A DNA stretch of 64,000 nucleotides from Streptomyces narbonensis (GTDB taxonomy: Bacteria; Actinomycetota; Actinomycetes; Streptomycetales; Streptomycetaceae): assembly GCF_014649015.1 (NCBI RefSeq), contig NZ_BMSF01000005.1, positions 248,001 through 312,000 of the forward strand, written 5' to 3'. Position 1 is the first letter of the stretch. Every line of letters starts with the position of its first letter. The position numbers and the translations under genes were made by a program. Under the pieces are notes generated by a model. It was not told where the DNA came from, did no database searches, and saw only the letters and a list, made by a program, of their open reading frames with translations. Positions 8,068-16,775 of the stretch are shown in pieces.

Positions 8068-8817
8068 ATGACAGCTTTCCCGGTGCGTGTCTTCGGTGGT
8101 CCGACGGCTCTTTTCGAGTACGGCGGCCTGCGCTTCCTGACCGACCCGACCTTCGACGAGCCCGGCGACTACGCGGTCCCCCGCGGGCAGCTGACCAAGA
8201 CCGCGCGCCCCGCCGGTGCTCCCGGCCCGATCGATGTGGTCCTGCTCTCTCATGACGAGCACCCCGACAACCTCGACATCTCCGGCCGCGCCTTGCTCGC
8301 GGAAGTCCCCCTCACGCTCACCACACCCGGGGGCGCTCGGCGGCTGGGGGGCGGCGCGAAGGGGCTGGCCGACTGGGAGGCGATCGAGCTGCAGCGGCCC
8401 GGCGGGGGCACGGTCACCGTGACGGGCGTCCCCGCCGTCCACGGGCCCGGTGCCCGCGAGGACGTCGAACCGATCACCGGCCAGGTCGTCGGCTTTGTCC
8501 TGACCGGGGAGGGCCTGCCCACGGTCTACGTCAGTGGCGACAACGCCTCGCTTGACGCGGTCAAGCAGATCGCCGAGCACTTCGGCCCGGTGGGCACGGC
8601 GATCCTGTTCGCCGGGGCGCCGCGCTTCGACGTGCTGTTCGACGGACAGGTGATCGTGCTGGACAGCGCGCAGGCAGCCGAGGCTGCCGGGGTCCTCGGC
8701 GCCCGCCGGGTGGTCCCCGTCCACTACGAGGGCTGGGCCCACTTCACCGAAGGTCGCGAGGCCCTGATAGCCGCCTTCTCCGACGCCGGCCTCGCCGACC
8801 GCCTCGACCTGAACTGA
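8068..8817 (+). CDS. MBL-fold metallo-hydrolase (UlaG-like)
   Basis: The 249-residue protein shows the metallo-beta-lactamase fold in its short UlaG-like form: FEYGGLRFLTDPTFDEPGDY, then the metal motif VVLLSHDEHPDNLDISGR (an H-x-H-x-D-N variant of HxHxDH), a conserved VTGVPAVHGPG His, VYVSGDN Asp, and PVHYEGWAHFTEG with the last His. It probably binds one or two zinc ions and hydrolyses an unknown small ester or lactone in the cytoplasm. The ATG at 8068 and a GTG at 8065 are both possible starts. It faces the CGNR regulator and is likely its target. Confidence 0.88.
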   Translation: MTAFPVRVFGGPTALFEYGGLRFLTDPTFDEPGDYAVPRGQLTKTARPAGAPGPIDVVLLSHDEHPDNLDISGRALLAEVPLTLTTPGGARRLGGGAKGLADWEAIELQRPGGGTVTVTGVPAVHGPGAREDVEPITGQVVGFVLTGEGLPTVYVSGDNASLDAVKQIAEHFGPVGTAILFAGAPRFDVLFDGQVIVLDSAQAAEAAGVLGARRVVPVHYEGWAHFTEGREALIAAFSDAGLADRLDLN

Positions 8818-9053
8818 CCGCTCCGGCCTTCGGGTGGCCGGCCCGGTACGGCTGTCGCCGGGGCTCCGCCGCCCCTCTGCCCGAGCCCGAAGACGGCCCC
8901 GTGCCGGTTTGGTCACGTCGTGGCTGCTGGTTGGTACGAGGGCTGTAACAGTCACGAGATGCCGGTGAACATGTTTTCCCCCGTGGACACACTGACGGTG
9001 TCGCTTGCATACGGACCGGCCCCGGGCCGGTCACGGGGGGAAGAGAGAACGGC

Positions 9054-9836
9054 ATGAACTCGAAGACGGTCAGGGCAGGTTCACCGCGTCGGGGCCTGCG
9101 CAGCGTTGTTCTGGGGGCGGCCGTGGTCGCGGCTCTGCTGACGACCACCGCTTGTCAGGGTGACGACCAGGCCGCGCCGCCGACCGCCACCCCGTCGGGC
9201 TCCGCGTCGGCCGGTGGGGGCACGTCGTCGGCCGCGCCCTCCGACTCCGCGTCGGCCGGCGGAAGCACGCCGTCGACCACCGCGCCGACCGGTGACTCCG
9301 GGACCGGCAGCAGCACTCCGACGCCGACGGCGACGGGATCCGGGGACAGCGGAGAGACGGGTGGCGGGAACGGTACGCAGTACGCGGACTGCGAGGCGTC
9401 CGGTCTCACCACCGCGGTGGAGCTCCAGGACGAGCGCGGGGAGACCCCCCGCCACTTCCTGCTGACCGTCACGAACAAGGCGAAGACGCCGTGCGTCCTC
9501 AACGAGGCGCCGCTGGTGCGGCTCAGGGCCGGCAACGACGCCCCGATCGTCGAGACGCTGGGAGAGCCGGACACCGAGCCCGTCGTCGTCGAGGGGGGTG
9601 GCAAGGCCTACGCGGGCCTGTACGTCTTCGGGAACGACGAGGGAGGCGAGGCGGAGTACGACCAGTCCGACCGCTTCACCGCGACCCTGGTCGCCGGCGA
9701 GGGCACCGAGTTGAGCGGCACGCTCGTCTTCGATCTGCCCGACGGTCTCGACACGGTCTCCGTCGACGAGGCGGCGCGGGTGAACGGCTGGGCCGGGACC
9801 GAGGGGCTCGCGATGCGCCCGATCACCCAGCTCTGA
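9054..9836 (+). CDS. DUF4232-domain lipoprotein
   Basis: The 260-residue protein has a charged N-terminus, a hydrophobic segment and the lipobox LTTTAC, so Cys at about residue 34 should be lipidated and the protein held at the outer face of the membrane. Residues 35-110 form a Ser/Thr/Pro/Gly-rich linker typical of surface lipoproteins in this genus. The C-terminal part (CEASGLTTAVELQDERGETP, LLTVTNKAKTPCVLNEAPLV) matches the DUF4232 domain with its conserved cysteines. Function of the domain is not established. The gene stands alone, with a hairpin after the stop. Confidence 0.87.
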   Translation: MNSKTVRAGSPRRGLRSVVLGAAVVAALLTTTACQGDDQAAPPTATPSGSASAGGGTSSAAPSDSASAGGSTPSTTAPTGDSGTGSSTPTPTATGSGDSGETGGGNGTQYADCEASGLTTAVELQDERGETPRHFLLTVTNKAKTPCVLNEAPLVRLRAGNDAPIVETLGEPDTEPVVVEGGGKAYAGLYVFGNDEGGEAEYDQSDRFTATLVAGEGTELSGTLVFDLPDGLDTVSVDEAARVNGWAGTEGLAMRPITQL

Positions 9837-9852
9837 GAAGCGGCGCGGGGCC

Positions 9853-9893
9853 CGTCGCCGTCCTCCCTCCGACTGGGAGGCGGGACGGCGGCG
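9853..9893 (+). terminator. Hairpin after the DUF4232 gene
   Basis: The arms GTCGCCGTCCTCCC and GGGAGGCGGGACGGCGGC pair with one small bulge around a short loop. There is no T-run, which is usual for Streptomyces terminators. It may serve both this gene and the convergent dehalogenase gene. Confidence 0.5.
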
Positions 9894-10058
9894 ATGGCCC
9901 CGCGGGAGACCGGACCGGGCCAGGGGGAGTCGGGCGCCTGCTGGGGTACGTGGCCAGGTGTGCCGTAACACCGACACACCCGGAGTACCGGACGCTTCCC
10001 TCGTGAACGGGGTTACGGTGCACGGTCGTTGGCCCCGTCAGCGGCTGACGCCGGCGGC

Positions 10059-10916
10059 TCACGGGAATCGCTCGACGATGGCCTCCGCGATCCGATCGGG
10101 CTCGTCTTCCTGGACGAAGTGCCTCGCCCGGGGGAGTTCCACGATCCGGAGTCGGGTGAATGTGGAGCGGATCCGTGGGATACACGCTCCGGGCGGGAAC
10201 ACCGGGTCCCGCATGCCCCAGATCGCGAGGGTGGGCTTGTCGCCGAGGCGAGCAGGCACATCACGGGTGAGGTCTTCCAGCAAGGGGCGAGCGGCGCGTA
10301 TCTCTTTGGGCATGACGGTGAGTCCGTACCGGGCTTCCTTCGTCGGTTGCGCCATGCGGTAGTGGTCGGCCTCGGCCGCCGTCAGGGTGGGGCCGGAACT
10401 GCCCAGCAGGAACTGCTCTACGAGAAGGTTCTGTTCGAGGATGCGTCGCTGCATGGGGCGGCTGCTCATGATCGCGCTGAATGCCCGGTTCGCCAGTCGC
10501 TCGATGGGCCAGAGCGCGGTGTTGCCCAGCACGATTCCCCTGACGCGCTCTGCTCGCGTGGTCGCCGCGCCGAGCCCGATGGGGCCGCCCCAGTCCTGTC
10601 CCATCACGACGAAGTCATCGAGCTGCAGATGGTCGATCAGCTCACCCAGGACCACCGTGTGCTCCGCGATCGTGTAGCCGAAACCGGCCGGGCGCTCGGA
10701 CAGGCCGAAGCCGAGGTAGTCGACCGCGATGCAGCGGTAGTGGCCGCGGAGGGCTTTCACGATGTGGCGATAGAGGAAGCTCCAGGTGGGGGAGCCGTGG
10801 CAGAACACGATCGGCGGCCCGGTCCCCTCGTCGATGTAGTGGACCCGGCCGGCGGGCGAGTCGAACCATCGTGACGCGAAGGGGTACAGGGCCGGGTCGG
10901 GAACGAAGTCGATCAT
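10059..10916 (-). CDS. Haloalkane dehalogenase-like alpha/beta hydrolase
   Basis: The 285-residue product has HYIDEGTGPPIVFCHGSPTW, where the His-Gly-x-Pro and following Trp build the oxyanion/halide site, then VVMGQDWGGPIGLGAA with Asp as nucleophile, and a C-terminal ARHFVQEDEPDRI His. Nucleophile Asp followed by Trp (QDWGG) is characteristic of haloalkane dehalogenases, which split a carbon-halogen bond to give an alcohol and halide. The acid partner is probably in LAIWGMRDPVFPP. A strong AGGAGG site precedes the ATG at 10916. It diverges from a TetR regulator across a region with a double operator, so it is probably induced by its substrate. Confidence 0.87.
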   Translation of the reverse strand: MIDFVPDPALYPFASRWFDSPAGRVHYIDEGTGPPIVFCHGSPTWSFLYRHIVKALRGHYRCIAVDYLGFGLSERPAGFGYTIAEHTVVLGELIDHLQLDDFVVMGQDWGGPIGLGAATTRAERVRGIVLGNTALWPIERLANRAFSAIMSSRPMQRRILEQNLLVEQFLLGSSGPTLTAAEADHYRMAQPTKEARYGLTVMPKEIRAARPLLEDLTRDVPARLGDKPTLAIWGMRDPVFPPGACIPRIRSTFTRLRIVELPRARHFVQEDEPDRIAEAIVERFP

Positions 10917-10940
10917 CGCGCTCTCCTCCTGTTCTGCAAC

Positions 10941-11018
10941 TGTCGCCAGTCGCCAGTCGTCAGTCGCCAGTCGCCATTCGCCGTTGCCAGTCGCCGTCGC
11001 CGTCGCCGTCGCCAGTCG
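10941..11018. repeat. Short-unit repeat tract (CGCCAGT and CGTCGC)
   Basis: About five to six imperfect CGCCAGT heptamers are followed by CGTCGC hexamers and another CGCCAGT. The tract starts about 25 bp upstream of the dehalogenase start codon and occupies most of its leader. Confidence 0.85.
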
Positions 11019-11037
11019 GCTCGGAGCTCACCACCCT

Positions 11038-11081
11038 CTACAGGTGTAGAGTCGCAGCGGGTCGAGACTCTACACCTGTAG
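11038..11081. promoter_or_regulatory. Double palindromic operator between dehalogenase and TetR genes
   Basis: Two 16-bp sequences, 11038-11053 (CTACAGGTGTAGAGTC) and 11066-11081 (GACTCTACACCTGTAG), are perfect reverse complements. Each also contains its own CTACA-N2-TGTAG palindrome, so two repressor dimers could bind 28 bp apart. The right site ends 9 bp before the TetR start codon. This is very likely the TetR protein's operator, controlling both divergent genes. Confidence 0.75.
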
Positions 11082-11090
11082 CATCGAGGG

Positions 11091-11693
11091 GTGTCTACGA
11101 ATGTGACGAGTGGCAGTGAACGGCGGGAGGCGATCGCCGACAGCGGGATCCGGATCATCGCCCGAGACGGTGTGCGCGCCCTGACGCACCGAGCCGTCGA
11201 CCGTGAGGCGGGGATCCCACAGGGATCGACCTCCTACCACGCCAAGACCCGGCTCGCGCTCGTGGAACTCATCGTCGACGCCCTCGCCGCCCGTTCGAAA
11301 GCCGACGCAGAAGAACTTGCCGCGGTATTGAACGCGAGGTTCGAGCCCGGAAACGGCCTCGATGTCGAAGAGCTCGCCGCACTGCTCGCCGGACTGGTCG
11401 AGGCTCTCGCATCGCGCCGCGAAGACATGCGAGCCCGCTACGCCCTCCTCCTGGAACTCCACGACGATCCGCGTGCCCGAGCCAAGCTCACGGCGGATTC
11501 CGAAGTGCACGCCATCACCCGGAAGATGACGGCGTCGGCCCTCACCGGAGCAGGACTCCCCAGCTCGGACACGCACGTCGAGGAACTGATCGCCCTCACC
11601 GACTCGCTGGTGTTCCACCGCACGGCGATCGACGCGACCGCTTCCCCCCGGGCCATTCTCGCCGCATACCTCCGCGGCACGGCCTCGACCTGA
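11091..11693 (+). CDS. TetR-family transcriptional repressor
   Basis: The 200-residue protein starts with GTG at 11091. Residues 8-55 hold the DNA-binding helix-turn-helix: REAIADSGIRIIARDGVRAL, HRAVDREAGIPQGSTSYHAK (the usual SLYYHF is STSYHAKTR here). The remaining helical part would bind the inducer and form the dimer interface. The gene begins right after a double palindrome, which suggests tight self-repression, and it diverges from the haloalkane dehalogenase-like gene, its probable target. Confidence 0.9.
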   Translation: MSTNVTSGSERREAIADSGIRIIARDGVRALTHRAVDREAGIPQGSTSYHAKTRLALVELIVDALAARSKADAEELAAVLNARFEPGNGLDVEELAALLAGLVEALASRREDMRARYALLLELHDDPRARAKLTADSEVHAITRKMTASALTGAGLPSSDTHVEELIALTDSLVFHRTAIDATASPRAILAAYLRGTAST

Positions 11694-11977
11694 AGCCGGC
11701 TGCGGAGGAGGGCAAATCGACCGGACGCTCAACTCCTTTCGGCAGGGCGCCTGTCGTCAACCTGCTGCGGCCTCGATGAGGGAGTGCGGTGCGGCCTCTG
11801 CGAGCGGGATGACCGATCGATCGGATCAGACCATCCTCACCGGACGGCTCGTGGTGCGTGCGGATGTGCGGTGATCCGAAGCACGACAGCGCACGGACAT
11901 CTCGTTCACGCAACCCACGCCAGCACATCGGCGTCAAAACTCAAGACGGACGCTTGCCGATCACCCGAGGAGGGCAC

Positions 11978-12298
11978 GTGGCGACGAGGAACCGGACGAC
12001 GGACGCGGGGCAGGAGAAGGACCGCGAGAGGTGGATGGCGCGATTCCAGGTACGACTGGCCATGCAGCCAGGCGTGGACCGGTCGGTCGTGCTCCAGGCG
12101 GTCGAGGAGGTCACGGCGCACTGCGCGGAAACGGACGAGCGCCCGCGGACTGCCTTCGGTGACCCGGATGCCTACGCCGTGCAGGTCGCCCAACGGTTGG
12201 TTCCGCAGGACCGGGCAGCGCGCGCGAGGCGCCGCGACGGACGGCTGGACGCACTCGACTCCGTACTCAAGAAGGCCAGGGACGCCACCGGACTCTGA
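11978..12298 (+). CDS. Small acidic/basic mixed protein, unknown function
   Basis: A GTG at 11978 follows a GAGGAGGG ribosome site and gives 106 residues, VATRNRTTDAGQEKDRERWM at the start. The middle reads VVLQAVEEVTAHCAETDERP, then FGDPDAYAVQVAQRL, a short helical pattern ending in a 'FGDPxxYA' motif. As I recall, this pattern also occurs at the N-terminus of actinobacterial membrane proteins such as the HAAS-type domain. No membrane segment or enzyme motif is present. The frame is also open upstream to an ATG at 11858, but that part lacks coding character. Confidence 0.6.
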   Translation: MATRNRTTDAGQEKDRERWMARFQVRLAMQPGVDRSVVLQAVEEVTAHCAETDERPRTAFGDPDAYAVQVAQRLVPQDRAARARRRDGRLDALDSVLKKARDATGL

Positions 12299-12422
12299 AC
12301 CCCCGGACGGTGGACCTGCCTTGGCGCCCGCCTCCGTAGCTCACAAGGTCGTTTCACCGAATGGCTCCGGGAAGGACCGGTGACGGCGACTTCAGCACCT
12401 GTCCGGCCCCGGCAGGACCGGG

Positions 12423-12860
12423 TCACCAGCACGACCGCGGCTCTTGTACGTGCTCCGGCGAGTGCCGCTCCTCTCCTCTGCCCAGGCCGGTCCGGACCAG
12501 GAAGCCGGGGTCAGCGTCCCCGGGCGGGCCGGCGATGTGCACGCGCTGGGTGCCGGGGATGCCCACCTCGACGAGGACCCCGTCGCGGAACATCCACAAA
12601 CTGAACAGGTCGTCGTCCTCGTCGTGCAGCATGACCTGCACGCAGGCCGGCTCGTTCCACGGCAGGGACTCCAGGTCCTTGAGCACACCGCGGCGCCCGT
12701 TCCGCCGCACGAACTCGATGTGCCAGCCCCCTACGAACCAGGGGATCTGTACGAAGCAGCCGCGCCAGGTGCGGCCCTCGTCCGGCCGCGTCAACGGCTC
12801 CATCACCTCGTCCTCGTACCGCGCCAACACGATGACCTGGGCCATTCTGCTCATGCCCAC
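12423..12860 (-). CDS. Hypothetical protein, unknown function
   Basis: A 145-residue soluble protein, MGMSRMAQVIVLARYEDEVM at the start, with a Trp-rich middle (TWRGCFVQIPWFVGGWHIEF) and an acidic segment MLHDEDDDLFSLWMFRDGVL. It looks like a small beta-rich domain. No family was recognised. A second start at MAQ, 15 bp in, is possible. The last 15 residues (HSPEHVQEPRSCW) look unlike folded protein. It is flanked by genes on other strands and seems to be a single-gene unit. Confidence 0.6.
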   Translation of the reverse strand: MGMSRMAQVIVLARYEDEVMEPLTRPDEGRTWRGCFVQIPWFVGGWHIEFVRRNGRRGVLKDLESLPWNEPACVQVMLHDEDDDLFSLWMFRDGVLVEVGIPGTQRVHIAGPPGDADPGFLVRTGLGRGEERHSPEHVQEPRSCW

Positions 12861-13068
12861 ATGTCACACCGCGCCAGGTGTCGAGGACAACCGATTTGGG
12901 ACCTTCAGCAGTCGAGGCTGCCATGATTTATGGGTTCCGGCCGCATACCGGTGAGCGCGCAGGGTGGTCGAGTCGACTGAGACGGGGAGTAGAGGCTCGA
13001 TTCACGCCCACTGAGCGTCAGCCAACGGCAAGCACCGGCCAAGCAGCCGCCGTTTCCGACCGAACGAC

Positions 13069-13626
13069 TCAGGTGCCCGACGAGTCTGCGGGGGCCGGTC
13101 CGGTGTCAGACGGCTTGCTGGGTCCGTTTCCCAGCAACAGGGCGAGTCCACACATGGCGCCGGCCAACCAACTGAGCATCATCCACATCTCCCAGCCGAA
13201 GCCGAGCGTCACGACGAAGGTGACGACCGATGTCGTGAGCCCGGCCACCGCGACACGGCGCGCGCCGTTGCCGGCGTTCCACTCACGGCGCAGCACGCCA
13301 GAGCGCCGCCAGATTCTCCAAAGGACGACACCGACGATTGCCGCTTCCACCACGACGAACCAGCCGGGAACCGGGGGTACGCTGGCTGATCCCGCCTTGC
13401 CGCGCCACACGTCGATGAGCCCGCTGACCAAGACGACGGGACCGACCAGGGCGAACACTCCTGCCAGCAAGCGGAAGAAGCCGACGCCCACGGCTGACAC
13501 GCCCACACCGCCGAACGGCATGAGGGCCTGGGACAACGTGTGGAACCGGTGGGCGGCCCCCCGGAAATCAGTCGCGACGATCCAGCCCAGCGCAGTCGCG
13601 AACACCCCCCAAACCACTGAGAACAT
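13069..13626 (-). CDS. Multi-pass membrane protein, unknown function
   Basis: Starting at 13626 (MFSVVWGVF, after a GGGGAGGG ribosome site) the product has 185 residues. Four to five hydrophobic segments are visible: residues 1-18, 40-70 (GVGVSAVGVGFFRLLAGVFA), 88-105 (GWFVVVEAAIVGVVLW), 125-142 and 145-165. A basic loop RRSGVLRREWNAGNGARRV lies between helices. The short C-terminal tail is Pro/Ser-rich. No family was recognised and no neighbour is on the same strand nearby. Confidence 0.7.
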   Translation of the reverse strand: MFSVVWGVFATALGWIVATDFRGAAHRFHTLSQALMPFGGVGVSAVGVGFFRLLAGVFALVGPVVLVSGLIDVWRGKAGSASVPPVPGWFVVVEAAIVGVVLWRIWRRSGVLRREWNAGNGARRVAVAGLTTSVVTFVVTLGFGWEMWMMLSWLAGAMCGLALLLGNGPSKPSDTGPAPADSSGT

Positions 13627-14287
13627 CGTGTCCCTCCCCTCGCTCTGTTTCGCCCCGGACAATGTCGGCAGCGGGTTGTCCGTGACGCTATACCGCTGTC
13701 ATCGGCTCTCGGCATGCCGGATTCCGGCAAGGTATGCCCTCGCAGGATGCCGGGCCGGCCGACCAGACACGGGCACGGTTACGGCAGACGCCTCACACGG
13801 CAGGCATTCCGCGTTTCCCGGGGCTTCGCGGTCGCCTCCAGCGCCTCAAGCCAAGGAACCGCCCTGACCTGAAGACGTACCGACTCAATGATCCAGTGAT
13901 CTTCGGCCGGCGGAAGCTGCCGGAGTCCGCTGAGGCGAACCCCTGTGACGAACCCCTGCGACGAACCCCGATCAGCCCTCCGCACGAGCTCGACTCGACT
14001 GTGCGCTGGACGGCCTGACCGTCCTCCACCGGATACGGCTCCTCGGCGTCACCGGAACCGACCGTTGGGATGACCGGCACTGGCCCGGCCACCGGTACTG
14101 ACCTGACGGAACCACCCAGGCCCTGGGAAGGGCGACGACAGGTACCCGTACGGGGGTTGTCCCCCGTTCCGTGTCAGGGCTGGCTCCTGCGGGAAGCCGG
14201 TGGACTGCCCCAGGGCGCTTCACCCCATGGCCGCACGAAGATCATTTCATTGGCGGGGGAAGCCGCCGCACGCAAGGAGTGATCAGC
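13627..14287. other. Long intergenic region without a supported gene
   Basis: Between the divergent membrane-protein and erythromycin-esterase-like genes no frame combines a ribosome site with coding bias. Around 13936-13970 a short direct repeat of GAACCCCTG(T/C)GAC occurs three times. The last part should hold the promoter of the esterase-like gene. Confidence 0.5.
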
Positions 14288-15736
14288 ATGTACGGGTACG
14301 GGTACGAGCGCGGGTACGGGAAGAGGGTCGGCCGGCGAGGGCTGCTCGCTCTCACGGGAGTGGTCACCGCCACGGCGCTGGCCACCACGGTGGCCTCAGC
14401 GGTACCGCCCGCGCCGGTGGCCTCGACCGCTCCCGCTGCGTCACCGGCCTTGGTCGGCCTCGTCACGCCAGGCGGCCGGGAGGCGGCCCTTGTGCGGGCC
14501 CTGGAACGCGTAGCGCACCCCCTCCGCTCCACCGCTCCCGCCGGCCCGACCGGAGACCTCCGGGCGCTGAGCGGTGCGGTCGGGGACGCGAAGGTGGTGG
14601 GGCTCGGCGAGGCCACGCACGGTTCGCACGAGTTCTTCACCATGAAGGAACGCGTCTTCCGGCACCTCGTCGAAGAGCGCGGCTTCACCACCTTCGCCCT
14701 GGAGATGAGCTGGTCGGCAGGGCTCAGGATCGACGAGTACCTCCAGGGCGGTCCCGGCGACCCGCGGCAGATCGCGCGCGAGACGCTGACCGGATCCCCC
14801 TGGGAACGCGAGGAGTTCGTCAGCCTGATCGGCTGGATGCGCGAGCACAACCGCCGCCACCCCGACCACCCGGTCCACTTCATGGGGGACGACCTCGGAG
14901 CACCGAAGCTGGGCGACGACATCTTCGAACGCGTGCTGGCGTCCGCCCGCGAGACGCGGCCGGACGCCCTGCCCCGGCTCACCGAGCTGTACGGCGGGCT
15001 CCGTCCCTTCGACGACGTGTTCGCCTACCTGCGCAAGCCGATCGCCGAACGCGAGGCGAACGCCGCAAGGGCCCAGGAGGCGCTCGACATGCTCGCCGAG
15101 CCCAGGAAGGGCGACGGCGAGGACTACGCGTGGACGGTGCAGCACGCCCGGAACATCGCGCAGACCTTCGCCTTCGCCACCGTCGACCTCACCGACCCGG
15201 CCTCGGTCACCGTCGCCGAGCGTCTCCGTGACCAGGCCATGGCCGACAACGTGCTGTGGTGGCAGCGCCGCACCGGCCACAAGATGCTGCTGTCCGCCCA
15301 CAACGGCCACGTCGGATACCTCTCCACCCATCCGGACACCTACCCGCGGACCCAAGGGGCGGTACTGCGTGACCACCTGGGCAGCGACTACGCCGCGATC
15401 GGATTCACCTTCGCCGGCGGCTCCTTTCTGACCAAGGACACGTCGCTCGACGGGGAGTGGGAGCCGGTCACCGTCCCCGCCGCGGTCCGCGGAACGAACG
15501 AGTACACCCTCGACCGGGTCCGCCACCGGGACTTCTACGTCGACCTGCGGACCGCCCCCATCGCGGCCCGCGCCTGGCTCGACCAGGCGCGCCCGGTCTA
15601 CGACGCCGGCTCGACCTTCACCCCGGGCCCCCTGCCGACCCTCGCGCTCGGTCGGGCCTACGACGTCCTGATCCACCTGCACCGAGTCCGGGCGGCCGAC
15701 AAGCTCCTCTCGCCGTCGTACGAGCCGGCCGACTGA
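14288..15736 (+). CDS. Secreted erythromycin-esterase-family protein
   Basis: The ATG at 14288 follows AAGGAG and gives 482 residues. The N-terminus has a twin-arginine-like stretch (KRVGRRGLLALTGVVTATAL) and a hydrophobic core ending near ASAVPP, so export by Tat or Sec is likely. The family motifs follow: VVGLGEATHGSHEFFTMKER, then FALEMSWSAGLRIDEYL, HFMGDDLGAP and KMLLSAHNGHVGYLS, whose His and Glu residues belong to the catalytic site of EreA/B-type esterases. Known members open the lactone ring of macrolides, but most genomic relatives have unproven substrates. An Ala/Pro-rich linker precedes the domain. Confidence 0.9.
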   Translation: MYGYGYERGYGKRVGRRGLLALTGVVTATALATTVASAVPPAPVASTAPAASPALVGLVTPGGREAALVRALERVAHPLRSTAPAGPTGDLRALSGAVGDAKVVGLGEATHGSHEFFTMKERVFRHLVEERGFTTFALEMSWSAGLRIDEYLQGGPGDPRQIARETLTGSPWEREEFVSLIGWMREHNRRHPDHPVHFMGDDLGAPKLGDDIFERVLASARETRPDALPRLTELYGGLRPFDDVFAYLRKPIAEREANAARAQEALDMLAEPRKGDGEDYAWTVQHARNIAQTFAFATVDLTDPASVTVAERLRDQAMADNVLWWQRRTGHKMLLSAHNGHVGYLSTHPDTYPRTQGAVLRDHLGSDYAAIGFTFAGGSFLTKDTSLDGEWEPVTVPAAVRGTNEYTLDRVRHRDFYVDLRTAPIAARAWLDQARPVYDAGSTFTPGPLPTLALGRAYDVLIHLHRVRAADKLLSPSYEPAD

Positions 15737-15900
15737 CCAGGACCCGCAGCCTGCGGCCGGCTGCTCACCGGAAGACACGTCACCTTCGGTCCCGACCCGG
15801 AGGCATCCCGCCGATGTACGTACGCGCAACGCGGCCCGCAGGGTGACGCGCCCGCGATCACCCGCCCGAGCCGTCCCTCGGGACCGCGCCCGGCCTTGCC

Positions 15901-15968
15901 CTAGGTCCTGTCGTCAAACTCCCGTCGTCCGCCCGCAGGGCAGGCGGGAGTTTGACGACAGGACCTAG
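15901..15968. repeat. CTAG-bounded palindrome, minimal copy of a MITE-like family
   Basis: Arms 15901-15924 and 15945-15968 (beginning CTAGGTCCTGTCGTCAAA) are perfect 24-bp inverted repeats around a 20-bp loop. The arm sequence matches the ends of the two longer elements at 17661 and 55370 in its TGTCGTCAAA(C/T)TCCCG part. It could fold as a strong hairpin in RNA. Confidence 0.85.
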
Positions 15969-16064
15969 TCGCCCCGCCCCCGTTCGGGCACGATGAGCCG
16001 GGCGCGATCGACCGGGCCGTAGGCGCGGCCGTGGGGCCGCTGTTCGACAACCGGGGGAGTGGTC

Positions 16065-16775
16065 ATGGGCAGGTTCAGGCGGGCTGGGTCGATACACGTC
16101 GATGACGCCCAACGGCGGGTACGGAGAAGCCCGTTGCTCTTCACGGTGCCCATCGTGCTGCTCGTCCTGCTGACGGCGGTGCTCGGGTGGGAAGTCGCCC
16201 GGGCCAACCAGACGGCGGCCGCCCGGACCGAGTGGCCGTGGCGGCTGGAGCTGCTCGACATGGAGCCCCTCGGCAGCCTCCTCGCGGTCGCGGTCGGCGC
16301 GGTCCTCGCCAGGGCCCAGTACGCCCGCACGGTACGGCCGGCGCTCGGTTGGCGCGCCGACTGGACCACCGGGCACCTGCGGGGCGGCGCACCCGAATGG
16401 CAGGTCGGGCTGCTCAACGGAGGCTCGCACACCGTGGTGATCGAGGCCTACGAGTGCCGGGCCGTCCTGCGCGGCGACGACCCGCTGCACGCCGCCCCGT
16501 GGACCGACGTCGAGGGCGTGGCGGAGATGCTGACCAGGGCCGGGTTCACCGCCGGAGAGGACTTCCAGCTGGTCACCATGGGGAACTTTCCCCTGGTGGG
16601 AACCGGCTCCTACGAGACGACGATGCTCGGCGCCTTCTCCCAGCGCTTCGTCGACGAGGTCGAGGCCCTCGACATCCGAGTCCGCGTCGGCGATGTCGTC
16701 GGGGACAGCCACGAGCGGATCCTCGACGCCTTGAAGGGCGCGCGCTCGACCTCGTATCAGCGCCCGGCGCCCTGA
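16065..16775 (+). CDS. Membrane-anchored protein, unknown function
   Basis: The ATG at 16065, six bases after GGGGGAG, gives 236 residues; a GTG at 16059 is too close to that site. Residues 24-45 (SPLLFTVPIVLLVLLTAVLG) form one membrane helix and residues 68-82 (GSLLAVAVGAVLARA) a second. The rest is a soluble domain with WQVGLLNGGSHTVVIEAYEC, which could be a beta-sandwich. No family was recognised. Its last 19 bp overlap tail to tail with the alpha/beta hydrolase gene on the other strand. Confidence 0.72.
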   Translation: MGRFRRAGSIHVDDAQRRVRRSPLLFTVPIVLLVLLTAVLGWEVARANQTAAARTEWPWRLELLDMEPLGSLLAVAVGAVLARAQYARTVRPALGWRADWTTGHLRGGAPEWQVGLLNGGSHTVVIEAYECRAVLRGDDPLHAAPWTDVEGVAEMLTRAGFTAGEDFQLVTMGNFPLVGTGSYETTMLGAFSQRFVDEVEALDIRVRVGDVVGDSHERILDALKGARSTSYQRPAP

